A stretch of 64,000 nt of DNA from Lumbricus terrestris (GCA_949752735.1 OX457043.1:38066605-38130604), one strand, 5' to 3'; shown: positions 42,966 to 54,917, numbered from the stretch's first letter. Made by a program: numbers and translations. Notes: generated by a model not told the origin, from the sequence alone.

Positions 42966-43245
42966 GAGCAAGAGATAAAACTAGGCCAAGTCGACGCGAA
43001 GTCGATCGAGTCGATCGTTGGCCGAGCCAAGTCGATCGAGTCGTCGAGAGGTGGGCGAGTCGACGAAGTCGATCGAGTCGATCATCACGCGAGTCAAGTC
43101 GATCGTAGCCCACGACTCCATCGACTGCGGGGTATATTAAACACATGACCAAAACGCAGTTTTAGCCAGTGAAGAATGTTATTATAATAATTATCTGCTA
43201 TACATTATGAAGATAGATGCATATTTTTGAGTGTCGAGAGTATAC

Positions 43246-43407
43246 CTGTATGAGATCGTATGTGTATTTGTAGAGCACTGTCGCTGGTGAATACCTTCTG
43301 ACAGTATCGACAACTGTGTTTGAAAAATGGATCGTTGGCATTAGGTAATATTGAGTGACAATGCGCTGACGTGCTGGTGCTGTTGCGATCAAATACAGAA
43401 CCTTTTC
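43246..43407 (-). CDS. Sall: Sall exon carrying the first finger of pair 1
   Basis: A 162-bp exon, acceptor TATGTTGTAG|GAAAAGG and donor CATACAG|GTATAC, phase 1 at both ends, so it adds 54 codons. It reads [34 protein letters not shown] then [25 protein letters not shown]...[13 protein letters not shown] is the strictly conserved first finger of the spalt family. The intron downstream splits the two fingers of pair 1 exactly within the TGE(R/K)P linker. It is too short to stand out by length alone and is recognised from family similarity and splice phase. Confidence 0.95.
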
Positions 43408-44930
43408 CTACAACATATTAAAGAAATGCGTAACACTCGACTGTGTAGGTCTACAAGAATAGAGTAGACCCTACAAGAGCTGCTATTGTTAGATTTAGTG
43501 AGTGTGAAACCACTATGTAGCCTAATGGAATACGACGGTTCCACACATGGTTCCACAGGCGTAATAATTTTTTTCCAACACAAGCAGCTTGAATTGCAAA
43601 CTTTTGCGCTCCAGGTAATTGTAATTAATTAGTGGTTCATATTGCGCCAGTAGCCTATTGCACAATGCAGCAAACCATGGTTCATCAGTCAAGCGAGATC
43701 AATACTAAGTGCCTTGTGAAGCCTATATACTCACATTGTTGTCTATTTCATAATATGGAATTTATCCCATTAAAAGCACACTTTTAGCGTTGAAAGAATG
43801 AACACAGAGTCAAACAATTGACACAGAAAGTGCTGTCAAGAGAGGACACAATTTACACTGACTTTATTAGCCATTCACTAGCTATTATAAATTAGCATGA
43901 AAGGCGATAGTGTCAAACTCGTAAGCTATGTGCAACTCAAAATATCTACATCATGCTCAGCAATGGATCCACATGAAATTACAGTGGCCACCAGGACATC
44001 TCAGACGACCAACCAATCCAAGGGAATAAGTATAGCATCCTCAAGACAAGACCCATTGCTACACTCTTGGTGGCAGATGAACACCTTCTTTGGGCAACAT
44101 ACCAGAGATTTCACTTTGAGGGAAGTGTATCGTGAAAACTACACCATAGCTCAAACCCATGCAAAGACCAAATGCAATTTGAATTGTGAGACAGGTAATA
44201 ATGCCTCAGGTTGAAGACATATTAGCATAAATCTGAGATAAAAATTCGCATCTAAAATGGATTGCTACTTTTTAATATTACACCTCTTCCTTGTACTCAG
44301 TAAACTCATGAACAATGACGGTAGAAAAAGAAATATTTCTGAGAAATCAGACCTCATTAAGAATATTGGTGATTTTGTAGAATAAATTAATTACGTAGGA
44401 CACAAATGAACCAATTTTTTTATATTTATCCCTATTATATACTATTACTGTTCCTTTACTGTAACAGTCTAAGAACAATAAGCTATTATTATCAATCAAG
44501 ACGACAAGGTAAAACAGGTAGTATTTGTAAAGAAATGATATGATAGATGTACGTTATCTGTGATGCGGTGTGTTATACAGGTTCTCTTGCCTTTGAGGAA
44601 TTTCTCTTGAAGTGGCGCTATATAAATTGATGATTATGATTACGATTACAGTAGCATCATTATGTTGGAGTGTGGACCAACTACAAGAAGTTGAATTGAT
44701 TCCTGGTTTGAAGATTCCTGGTTGATTAGAAACACATAGCTACTTTTGAGCATTAGAAGACTTGCTATTATAAGGGTAAAACTTTGATGGCGTTGTGCTA
44801 GTCCTAAACATTAATATTTTCTCTTGCAACTTTTTGTGTGATGTTTCTGGGGAGAATGGAACCAAATGGCGCCTTGGAGAACAGTCTATTCAAACTTTCA
44901 TTTTTAACGACCACTCTAATAACTATGCTA
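43408..44930. other. Sall intron: no second gene; LINE tail at 44590-44655
   Basis: An open stretch at 43897-44214 (plus) shows no recognisable domain. At 44598-44655 CTCTTGAAGTGGCGCTATAT, AAATTGATGATTATGATTAC is an isolated CR1/L2-like 3' tail. The rest is AT-rich spacer. Confidence 0.5.
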
Positions 44931-44934
44931 CAAT

Positions 44935-47064
44935 TACGCCTATTAGTCATGTCATGTCATGTCATTTCGCCATCGTCGCATCGCGACGGTTGGCTACATG
45001 AATGGACCTGAGATCACTTTAATGCCCAGAGACTTCTGTCCCTTGTCGCGCTCATTAAGTCAGAGCCTACAAGTCCTGTCCCTGTCCAGTTCAAAACGTT
45101 GTCGATCCAAGATATCCTCGGCCTTCCTCGGCCTCGGTTCCCCTCCACAAAACCCGTCATGATGCTGCTTTCGATGCTATCGTTTTGCTGTCTCATGCTA
45201 TGACCAAAATATCAAAGTTTTCAAATTTTGGTGTGGGCCAATAGTCCTCTTCTGGCTCCCGCTGACATATACACTTGTTCGTTGGTCATCATTTTTGTCC
45301 ATGGAATTCTCATCAGCTTTCTGATACACTTGTTCTCAAATGCTTGAATTCACTTTTCTTCATCCTTCTTCAGAGTCCATGCTTCGCATCCATACGTCGC
45401 TACTGGCCACACCAAAGCCTTCATCAACCGCAATTTGGTGTCGATGCTGATTGATTTGTTCTTCCAAATCTTCGTCAATTTGGTCATGACAGTCATCCCA
45501 TGGCTAGCCTTGATTTGACTTCATTCACACAATTCCGATCTTTTGCTATCCTGCTCCGTAAATATGCAAAGGAATTCACTTGGTCTAGTCGGCGTGCCCA
45601 CCACCGTTTCGAGCACCTCCTCATTATTCGTCATAACTTTCGTCTTTGTTACGTTGATTGACATGCCATATTCTTCTGCAGCACTTGCGACTTGTTTCAC
45701 GAGTTCTTGTAGTTCTTCTGGTGTTGTGGCCAGTAGGACGATATCGTCAGCATATCTCAGGTTATTGATGGTTCTTCCGCCAATCCTGACTGAATTCACC
45801 AGTGAAACCTGCTAGTGCCTTTCGCATAATTTGTTCTGCTAATATGTTAAACAGACACGGGAAAGGTTGCAGTCCTGTCGAACACCTTTTTTAACCTCGA
45901 ACCATGCCGAAGTGTGGTCGTCTGTTCTTACATTAAATTTTTTGCCCGTTGTTGTCTGCACAAATTTCTTAGCAGCTGGACTAGATGAGGTGTAAAGCCC
46001 ATTTCGAGCATGGTCAGCCATAGCTGATCGTGTAGGACCCTATCAAAGGCCTTAGTAAAGTCAATGAAACAAAGATAGAGTGGTTGATTTCTTTCTCTTG
46101 CTTTCTCTATTATGATCCTGAGGTTCACAATCTGGTCTCTTGTACCTCTTCTTGGTCTAAAGCCCGCTTCTTCCTGGGCAATCTCCATTTCGAGCTTGTT
46201 TTGCATGCGGCCTAGCATAACACGCAGCAAAATTTTGCTTGCGTGCGAGACCAGTGCGATGTCACACTGGAGCGGGTCACCCTTCTTGGGAAGTGGGATG
46301 AATGTTGATTGAGTCCATTCTTCCGGCCATACTAAGGTGTTCCACACCTCCATACATATCTCTTGTAGTTTGGTCACTGTCATCTCTCCTCCAAACCTCA
46401 GTAATTCAGCTGCCACGTCATCCGGACCTGCAGGGTGCTTTTCGTGACACCGACTTCATATAATTTATTTTTATTTACTGCACGTCTGACATCTTCCTTC
46501 AGCGGTGGTTCCCTTTCTTGGATGTCAATCTCTACGTGCTCGTCTACTTCGATGTATAGTTCCTCGCAGTGTTCTTTCCATCTCTGATTCACTTTCTCTG
46601 TTTCGACAATTTTCTTGCCGAAGGTATCCCTGATGGTCGTGGTAAGAGGGATGAACGATTCCGTATGCTGCTTCACTGTTTGAAAGACTGGTCTACTATT
46701 ACCCTTTTTTGCGTTTTCCTCTAACTCGCTACACAATGTCTCAAGCTCTTCCTGTTTATCCCACCGCAGTCCTTTCTGTACCTCACTTCTTAATTTTTTG
46801 TATGCTGTGGGGGATTTTGTTTTGGCCGCGTTTGTTACCAATACATTCAAAAGTGTCGCTGGAAATCCAGTTCTTTCGTTTATGGTGATCCTTTAGTATT
46901 GTCGCCTTTGCAGCATCCAAGGTGACTTCCTGCAGTTGGCGCCATAATTCATCTGGTGTTCTCGATTCGTCTACTCCTCCCAATACTTCGAATCTGTTCA
47001 TCACTTCCAGTTGGTATTGTTGCCCAACCAGGCCATTTTTGAGTTTCTCATTAGTACAAAACAT
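44935..47064 (-). mobile_element. RTE/Nimb-like LINE (minus, same sense as Sall)
   Basis: From 47064 downward: VMNRFEVLGGVDESRTPDEL and KNWISSDTFECI (linker), KKLRSEVQKGLRWDKQEELE, then RT: ALVSHASKILLRVMLGRMQN, EEAGFRPRRGTRDQIVNLRI, YLCFIDFTKAFDRVLHDQLW, FEVKKGVRQDCNLS, NLRYADDIVLLATT (YADD), SINVTKTKVMT. The C-terminus GNRGRGRPRISWIDNVLNWT is at 45015-45195. The tail is (ATGAC)n at 44945-44965. At least four frame changes; inactive. 5'-truncated. Confidence 0.92.
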
Positions 47065-48177
47065 AGGGGCCTATAGGCCTAAGCTTGCTTCATAAGATTC
47101 TCATTATTACTTCAAATTTATTAATGTCCAATTCCACTAATGCACACAAAGTCGTTTATTTAAGCAAATATACACTTTAAGTCCGGAAATATTATACAGG
47201 GGCAATTTTTAGTAGGGGGACACTTTGTATCGTAGAGGGAGAGATTCTATTTCGATGAGGAGACTTTGTTCCGATACAAAGTCAATTTTTTAGCGAAAAA
47301 AGTAATAGCCTCGAAGCCATTTCTCCATTGTAACTTCAGCGGTGATTAGTATTTTAGTTACAGATGAAAATATTGATAACAAACCACGAAGTGGGATGAA
47401 GGATGAAAACCTTCAGAAAAAAACAAGAAGTGGGATAATTTTTCTGATATTTTTAGTGCAATAAATGCGATGATTGATGCAAAATAATAATTAATTCTCC
47501 TCGTACAGTTTGCAGGGGGTAATGTTTAGGAGGGGGTAATTTTAAACCTTTACACCCGGGAATTCGGATGACTTTCTCTGTACCCTGAGCTCTGGATGAT
47601 CATCCTGATGAGTTGCTCAGACGAGTCAGACCCAGGCGCGATTGGTCTGCCGAAGAAGCCAGAAAAAAACTGACATAGACACGGGCATCGGTAGAGAAAG
47701 TTAAAACGTTCATTTACACACTAGTCTTTCGATGTCGCCGGAATTGTCCAACCTCTTTGTGAAAGAGGCAACGAAGAAGTCAGCAGAATGCAATCCTGAC
47801 CTCGATTTGACTTCGATTCTTCGAGATTCATGATGGCAAATGACTGCAGGAGAAAAATACTGCAGTTCATATTATTTTCAGACGCACGATTCTCAAAAAC
47901 GTCAGTAGACCTATAAGCCTACCTGTTCATTTACAAGAATTTGACCATGAAGTTCGGATAATTTGACGGACAGCACTGTCAGCACCGCTGGAATCGTTCT
48001 TGCGAAGTTTGAAGCAAGTACCTGGCACAATAGGCGGACGCAATACGGGACCCAGGCGTGCATCACTTATAAGCAACTCGAACAGAGACTGAAGCAAAGG
48101 TATACACGTACGGAACTAAGGGACTCGTACGATGTGCGCCTCGGTATGGGGTTGTCGACTCGTTTCTTATGCTGGAA
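47065..48177. other. Sall intron: no gene recognised
   Basis: AT-rich. CTGGATGATCATCCTGATGA and GTTGCTCAGACG (47592-47625) are partly inverted with respect to CTGAGCAACTCACCAGGATG (51599-51620). G-rich runs at 47200-47225 and 47510-47540 resemble hAT internal sequence, but no ends were found. Confidence 0.4.
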
Positions 48178-51100
48178 CAGGGGCGGATCCAGGGGGCCAA
48201 TCCGGCCATGGCTCCCCATTTCAGATCTCCATGGTACGTGGCCTCCCCATCCATGGGTGCCCACAAATTTTTGCAGGGTCAGTCATGGCCAAGAGAATTA
48301 ATAATAATAATTAATTCTCCTTCGGACTGCTCTTAGCTGTATATTATATAAATGTTATATATTATATAAATGTCATTAAAATCTAAGCATCTCACACAAT
48401 TACATTGTCTTAATATGACACAACGAAAAGAAACGATCCTTCAACAGTATCTTACTATGATTTATGGCATACAATGTATGTTATTTGTGTATATATTCAT
48501 AGGAAAATGTTAACACTATCAACACAACTAGTTCCGGCCATGGCCCCCATTTGAAATTTTAAAAGAAGAGCTTTCTCGAAAGTAGAGCAAACGTTTACTA
48601 ATAACTACTATTCGGAACACAATGACAGAAGACCGACTTAATGTACTACTGATGTTGCAGAGTTTAGACTCATTGTGAAATAATAGACTACCAAATAACA
48701 AGTCCATATATCCAGTATTTTTTTAAATTTAGACATCTCCAGGGAGGGCACAATTTCTTTCCCCAGAAATGACATTTTCCCCCAGAAAATTTGACAAAAT
48801 GATAATAGTTTTTAATTACTGTTTGCAGTACTGTTTAACATGAATTGTTATAATATAGCCTACCATGATGTTATTTACTATTATAATCATGATTATGATA
48901 TTATTATTCACTATCATAATAATTGTATGATACTATCATTTTACAATAGGTATACTTTACTGTTAAACGTTGTACAAATACTTTTTTTGGACAACTATAT
49001 GGCTTCTTTCCAGAGCTATCTGTCACATTTCAAACTGTCAAATTTCAGCATATTTGTGCGATGAACACTTAGTATGTGTCATGTATGGCTAAACAGTTTA
49101 ATGCATATTTCATCGGACTGGCACAAGCTCTATATGATAAGATTAATCCCTCTGAAAAATATTTTCAAGCATTTACGCCTCCATCTTCCATGGGTTCCTA
49201 CTTCCAAGCAATCCGTATGAAGTACCTAACCTATATAAAACCCTTAAAACCAACCACAGCTCAGGCTTTGATGATATACACCCCTTCATAACATCGCGAG
49301 TCATTGACCTGTTGGCTGACCCACTTTCTGAAGTAATAAATTGCTCCCTAAGGAAAAGCATAACTACCATTAGCAGTCAAAATGGCCAAGGTGCTACCAA
49401 TCTATAAACAAGGCACGAAATCTGAAGTATCTATTTACAGACCCATCTCCATACTACTCTTCTTTTCCAAATTTCATGAAAGAGTATTATACGACCGATT
49501 ATTGTCTTATAATAAACAGAAGAATATCTTGTACCCTCTGCAACATGGGTTCCAACCAGTACACTCAACTTCTATGTCCTTACTTGATATCCAAGATAAA
49601 ATCTCAGCTGCTATTGATAGTAATCAATACTCATTAGGCATCTTCCTGGACCTAGCAAAGGCCTTTGATACGGTCGACCATAAGATACTATTGGCCAAAC
49701 TCGAACATTACGGAATTAAAGGCACTGCTGTGAATTGGTTCACAAGCTACTTAACAAGTAGCTAGCAACAAGTTTTATGTAGCAATTCACTATCTGACTT
49801 TTTACCCATTCGATTTGGATTTCACAGGGCTCCATTCTTGGTCCCCTTCTTTTCATAATATACATAAATGACCTCCCCTCTGCTCTACTATATTATATCC
49901 TGTTTGCTGATGACACAAATGTTTTTCTATCCCATGCCTCTTATGGCCAATTATTTGAGTCAGCTAAATTAATGAAGAATTAAAGACTACAAGTACCTGG
50001 TTCGAAGCAAATAAGTTGTCACTTAATCTCTCCAAGACCAATTTTACATGATTTAGAACTAATAAAAAGCAAAAATACCCTCACATACAACAGATATAAC
50101 CTAGTCATTGATGGCACAATGATTACTGAAGTTATCACATCTAAATTTCTTGGCGTTCAATGGACCAACACCCAAAATGGAACATACATATTAAAGAAAT
50201 CAACACGAAAATCACTAAAAGTATTGGCATCATTAATCAAATTTCCTACTTACTACCTTCTCACATTCTGACCAACTTATACTATTCTCTCGTTTATCCT
50301 TATCTTACTTATTGTGATATCATCTGGACTTCCACTTTTGCCTCTCACTTAAGAAAATTTCAAATTGCACAAAAATGCCATACAAATTATAACTAAATCT
50401 CCCATTGGGCCTAAATCTCATACACAAACCACCATTCTTATCACTTAAACTACTAACCATCACACAGATCAAATATCTGTGCACAAAAATGCCATACGAA
50501 TTATAACTAAATCTCCCATTGGGCCTAACTCTCCTACACAACCACTATTCTTATCACTTAAACTACTAACCATCACACAGATCAAATTCATCCAAACTTG
50601 TGAATTTAGGTACAAATATCACTACAAACTCATACTACCTTCATTCCTATCTTATTTTCACCCTACCCAATTTAATGCTGGCACAAGAAATAAGCAGGAT
50701 TATAAATTAATCTTCGCAAAAACTAACATCCCTAAACTATCTATTATATTTCAGGGCCACTGCTATGGAACAACCTACCTCTAGAAATTCGTACCCCTGC
50801 TAGTTTCTCGTGTTTCAAGCGTACTTTAAGAACACACACACACTAGAGCACGTATCTTAATTTGTTAGTTAAGTTAATTAAGTTTTTTTTATTATCAAAT
50901 CTTATGTTTCCTATAGCATATTTATTGTTGTCACTAAAGTTTGTGTTGTCCCTTTGGGGGACCTGTTGTTCCCAATCACTCAATGTGACATCCTCTGCTT
51001 TGATCGCTTTTACTTTATTAATCTGCTGGCTCACTACTCTTAATTTGCTATTAAATCTCCTCATTGCATTACCGGTACTGTGTATGTAACTTGCCATTAT

Positions 51101-51456
51101 ATCATGTGATCATAAATTCTTGTACGTTGATGGGATAAATAAATTTGATTTGATTTGATTAGTGAATCAACACCACTACTAATAGGCTTCCAAATTCTGA
51201 TAGTTTGGTGGTTCTTGCTTGGTTTGTCAGCATTTTAAGTAGCAGAGCAATTTCATTCAGATGGCAGCTTAAAATGCTGCCATTGCAGTGCGGAAATTAA
51301 AACAATTCTGGGTGAGAGGGGGCGCATCCCCCTCCCCAAACCCCTCCCCTTCTCCCTCACCCTCTCGGCGTTACGCGCCTCGGTGAACGGCCTTCGGCCG
51401 CTCGTCCTCCACCCTCCACATTTGGCCCCCATTTAAACCTTCTGGATCCGCCACTG
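48178..51456. mobile_element. hAT-like element split by a Jockey-like LINE
   Basis: The left end CAGGGGCGGATCCAGGGGG and the right end CTTCTGGATCCGCCACTG are inverted repeats. The flanks TGCTGGAA (48170-48177) and TGCTGAAA (51457-51464) agree at 7 of 8. The element's own sequence is about 48178-49069 and 51166-51456. It shares CCCCAGAAAATTTGACAAAA and the AAAATGCTGCCATTGCAGTG unit with the 17395-24570 element. Confidence 0.85.
49070..51165 (+). mobile_element. Jockey-superfamily LINE nested in hAT-like element
   Basis: Reads AKQFNAYFIGLAQALYDKIN, FDDIHPFITSRVIDLLADPL-like, then IYRPISILLFFSKFHERVLY, LYPLQHGFQPVHSTSMSLLD, YSLGIFLDLAKAFDTVDHKI, YGIKGTAVNWFTSYL, a LFADDTNVFLS block near 49905, then FLGVQWTNT-like and YLTYCDIIWTSTFASHLRKF, LLTITQIKFIQTCEFRYKYH. 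The tail is ATAAATAAATTTGATTTGA repeated. Many frameshifts, and a ~130-bp internal duplication around 50375-50580 (ATTATAACTAAATCTCCCAT twice). Confidence 0.9.
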
Positions 51457-52080
51457 TGCTGAAATTCTTCAGCTTTATAAAATATTTCCACAATTTTGGC
51501 TATTCAGGACCGGTACTTATCCTTATGTATGTGGTTTCTTCAATGAACCAATCTATAAGGAAGGTAAGCCTACTTCACTTCGGATCAGTTAGGAGGATCT
51601 GAGCAACTCACCAGGATGACCATCCTGGTACCTAGGGTGCAAGGATGGTCATCCCGGCTCACCTGCATAATAATTTTTACGGTACCCTGAGGAGACGACT
51701 TTATTACCAACCACAATCACATAGGTCTATAGTATGCACAAAAATGCAGATTGAATCTTCTTGAAGGTTCATGCCAAATGACATATCCAAAGCATATCGT
51801 GTTTCCACTGTGCTGTATTGATCCTTCAAAACCATTGTCCTTTATCCATTTGGTCTTTGAGAAGGATTTTGCATAGCATAGACTTCCATAGGCCCAGCGC
51901 ATGGACAGAACAGCGTAGTGTTTTGCTCTCTTGTCAAACAAGGCCACATTCAGCTGAGTTTGCCAAAAGATAGATAACCTAAGGACATGAAATATCATGA
52001 GCCTATAGGAAAAAATTGTTAGACCTGGCCATCAAAGGGTTTCGAATTTGCTAGCTTTAGCTGGAATACTGTTGCAACTT
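51457..52080 (-). other. Intron spacer with one unexplained open frame (51998-51717)
   Basis: A 93-codon minus-strand frame (51998-51717) contains AVLSMRWAYGSLCYAKSFSK and FGYVIWHEPSRRFNLHFCAY. Its balanced residue composition, rich in Trp, Cys and His, looks more protein-like than chance frames nearby. No family was recognised, and no splice sites or promoter were established. Confidence 0.3.
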
Positions 52081-52081
52081 T

Positions 52082-52290
52082 TAATCACAGTTTGACATGG
52101 CGCAGTTCATAGTTCACAAGAGTCGCAATTATTTTTCATCAATCCCATTTAATCACAGTTTGACATGGCGCAGTTCATAGTTCACAGGAGTCGCAATTAT
52201 TTTCAACAATCCCATTTAATCACAGTTTGACATGGCGCAGTTCATAGTTCACAGGAGTCGCAATTATTTTTCATCAATCCCATTAAAGCC
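52082..52290. repeat. Three tandem ~67-bp units
   Basis: AATCACAGTTTGACATGGCG, CAGTTCATAGTTCACAGGAG, TCGCAATTATTTTTCATCAA is repeated three times with few changes. TTTTTCATCAATCC also occurs inside the 39127-39529 MITE, so it may derive from a related element. Confidence 0.93.
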
Positions 52291-52589
52291 AAAATCTTTT
52301 CACCAAACCCACTTCTTTTTAAGGCAACATTATTTTCAACAATCCTATTCTATTTAGTAGGCTACGAATTCTTTTCCTTAATCCAACTTGCATTCGACCT
52401 ACACTAAAACACATGCAAACGGTGAATAATTAAGAATGCTAAAAGGATAAAAATGACCCAAGTGAGAATTTTGTTCTGTGAAACCATGACTTGTGCTAAA
52501 CAGTTGGAGATAGACTTGATCTGGCAAATTATGAAACTTTGATGAGCTTACAAGGGCAACACAGCAATAAGCGCTTTTGACATCTCATC

Positions 52590-53655
52590 ATGTGTGCTTG
52601 CGCAGTCAGTCGAGTCAATTCTGATTTCAAAACTGCTTCCACCATTGCTACGTCCATCGTCCACTCAAAGCTTGACTATTGCAATTCCCTGTTCTTAAAC
52701 CTTGATTCCACACAACTTAAGCGCCTCCAACTCATACAAAATTCTCTTGCTAGAGCCATCACCAGAACACCCAGACATCATCACATCACCCCCATCCTCA
52801 AGTCTCTTCACTGGTTGAAAATCCCAGAGCGAATTCACTTCAAAGTTCTCTCCTTAACATACAACTCCTTACAATGCTCCCAGCCCAGATATCTTCGCGA
52901 ACTGTTCACCATCCAGCCTACCCGTTCTACCCGATCATCCACCTGCCTTACACTCTCCCGACTGCCGGTCACAAGTCATCTCAAGTTCTCCAACCGAGCC
53001 ATATCCAACTCAGCACCACGCCTTTGGAATGATCTGCCTGCTGAGTTCCGATCCTTTTCAGTTCCTCCACCATCATTACTAATCACACACCATCACCTTC
53101 CTCAGGCTCCTCTATCCATCACACCTTGGGCCTTTCACTCGAAACTAAAGACATTCCTGTTCAAGAACTCTTATCCTGTTTCATCTGATCCCCCACCCTC
53201 CAATTCCTGGCTCAGACGACACCCACCTAAGTAGCTGTTCCACACCTCTGATCATACGGTACCTCGACCCGGACCACCATGGACTACTCTTACGGACAAC
53301 CCTTTTGACTCAACGCATTTGATACTGATCTTATGGTAACTCGACCCGGACCACCACGGACTACTCTCACGGACAACCCTTCTAACTCAACGCAGCACTC
53401 GTGAATAAGCCGGTGCCCCGCACTTGGCTTTCCAGTGGCGCTTTAGAAATTAGGAGATTACGATTACGATTCTGCCCATAGATTTACTGAGTCTAACAGA
53501 CTTGTAGCTTAAACACACAGAACGCATGGCTTAAGTTTGCGAAGTTTTATGCCATTTATTGATCTTTGCAATTAAAACTTTGTAAACTTAAGCAAGTAAA
53601 TGTAAGATGTCTATGGGCAGAATTGACTCGACCGACTGCGCATGCGCACACGACA
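52590..53655. mobile_element. MITE with ~45-bp TIRs, split by an L2-like LINE
   Basis: The left TIR GTGTGCTTGCGCAGTCAGTC-GAGTCAATTCTG is cut at 52623 by the LINE and resumes after it as CCCATAGA at 53475. The right TIR (53608-53655) reads ATGTCTATGGGCAGAATTGA then CTCGACCGACTGCGCATGCG, whose reverse complement contains uninterrupted AATTCTGCCCATAGA. Without the LINE the element is only about 220 bp. A relic TIR occurs at 15797-15845. Confidence 0.85.
52624..53468 (+). mobile_element. L2-like LINE, 3' third, with 6-bp TSD
   Basis: Flanked by ATTCTG at 52618-52623 and 53469-53474. It reads FKTASTIATSIVHSKLDYCN, SLFLNLDSTQLKRLQLIQNS, LARAITRTPRHHHITPILKS, LHWLKIPERIHFKVLSLTYN, APRLWNDLPAEFRSF, FHSKLKTFLFKNSYP, stop near 53232. 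The tail is GTGAATAAGCCGGTGCCCCG, TTTCCAGTGGCGCTTTAGAA, (GATTAC)n. The remaining frame is open, suggesting a young insertion. Same family as 18156-23061. Confidence 0.93.
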
Positions 53656-53882
53656 TATCGATGAAGTGTCAAAACAATTTATAGTCCAAGCACGTCATCT
53701 GAATGGAACAGACAAGAAACTACGTTGTGCATCCAGATATACCGGTAGCATAATTCACGGAAACTAGTAATTACAGGTCCATTGCCTTCAATTTTGCTTG
53801 TCATGCGAATCTGTAAATAACAATAAGTTTGATTATAACTGATCACATGTTGTTAGTAATAGATCTATGTCATTTTGCCTAC

Positions 53883-54917
53883 CTTTTAGCATAATATTTT
53901 CTTGCACCAGATAGCTTGTTGACATGTCCATCATAGCTAGCATAGGTGTTTTCTGTTTAATGTGACTCTCAGTGGAATTTATCTGAAAGTCAGTTTGTTG
54001 TAGATCGTTAGTTACATTATTTGGGACTGAATATGCATCCGCCAGTTCCGTTTGTCTATCACTGATCAGTGAAGAACTGCCAGTAGATGCACTACTTTCT
54101 TGATTTTCTGACATGTCCGACGCACTTTCTTTCACAACTGGTGAACAGAACAAACTGGCAGGAACAATAATTGGTGCTACTGGCGTTGGTAATGAGTTTT
54201 CTGTAATATGCATCAATTGATTTTGAAGTTGCTGTAGCAAGTGCATCTGGAAAAACTGTTGCTGCTTCAAGTTCCAAAGCATGGTGTGAAGCACTTTTTC
54301 TGCTGGAAAAGTACTATTTTCTGTGATTTGTGCAACAGCAACGTCAGTGCTACAAATAGATGCTAGCTTCACATTTGTGCCGGCAGTAGCTGTCACGAAC
54401 GGTAAGATACTACCAGGAATAGTCCCTCTTTTGAGTGGTATATGTTTTCCGTTAAGTTGTTCATTCAACTCCTCATCCGAATGATTCATTCCTCTTCCCA
54501 GAGACCTCTCACTTTCCAAGTCATCAGTCTCATGTCTTTCATCGAGTTCAAAAAAACCCATGTTACAATCTTCAGATGAGAAGTCGGTATCGAATACCTT
54601 TGAAATTGCACGCACCCCATCATCTTCACGCTCTTTTTTCAAGGACCCATCTCCAACCCTTTGATGATGACAGAGCCTCTGTTGTTGGCCGACCTCTTCC
54701 TCTGCCTGATACTTATGGACTGTCACTTTCGAGTTATAAATGTCTTCCATTCGGCTTGTAGAACTTCCTGGGCTTGAAATTCTCTCTTCTTGCATCTGCG
54801 ACTCTGACCTGGAATAAGTGAGCCCACCAGGAACATAACAATTTAAGTAATTATACTTTGGAAAGCATTTTGGACTTAGCGGAGGTTCTTCATGATACTG
54901 TCGACTATCTGCGCTGC
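53883..54917 (-). CDS. Sall: Sall exon with the Q-rich N-terminal region
   Basis: A 1,035-bp exon, acceptor TTTGTGTTTTTCAG|GCAGCG (from 54917) and donor CTAAAAG|GTAGGC (53883), phase 1 at both ends, joining in frame to GKGSVFD of the next exon. It encodes about 345 residues, largely low-complexity and Ser/Glu-rich. The recognisable element is LWNLKQQQFFQMHLLQQLQN (about 54285-54210), matching in position and character the glutamine-rich segment of spalt proteins, which mediates dimerisation between family members. The N-terminal SRRKQ-type repressor motif and C2HC finger are not present, so at least one further 5' exon must exist, most likely beyond 64000. Confidence 0.9.

Larger units (their letters stand above)
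40825..43134. mobile_element. 2.3-kb TIR element with GTCGATCGAGTC subterminal repeats
   Basis: The left end TACCCCGCAGTCGATCGAG and the right end CTCCATCGACTGCGGGGTA are inverted repeats. Both ends are followed inward by dense GTCGATCGAGTCGATCG words (40835-41010 and 42985-43120). ATTAAACAC occurs near both outer flanks (40813-40821, 43136-43144), suggestive of a target duplication but not flush. The interior holds a tandem array and a nested hAT-like element with a SINE. No transposase. It ends 112 bp from the Sall exon at 43246. Confidence 0.82.
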
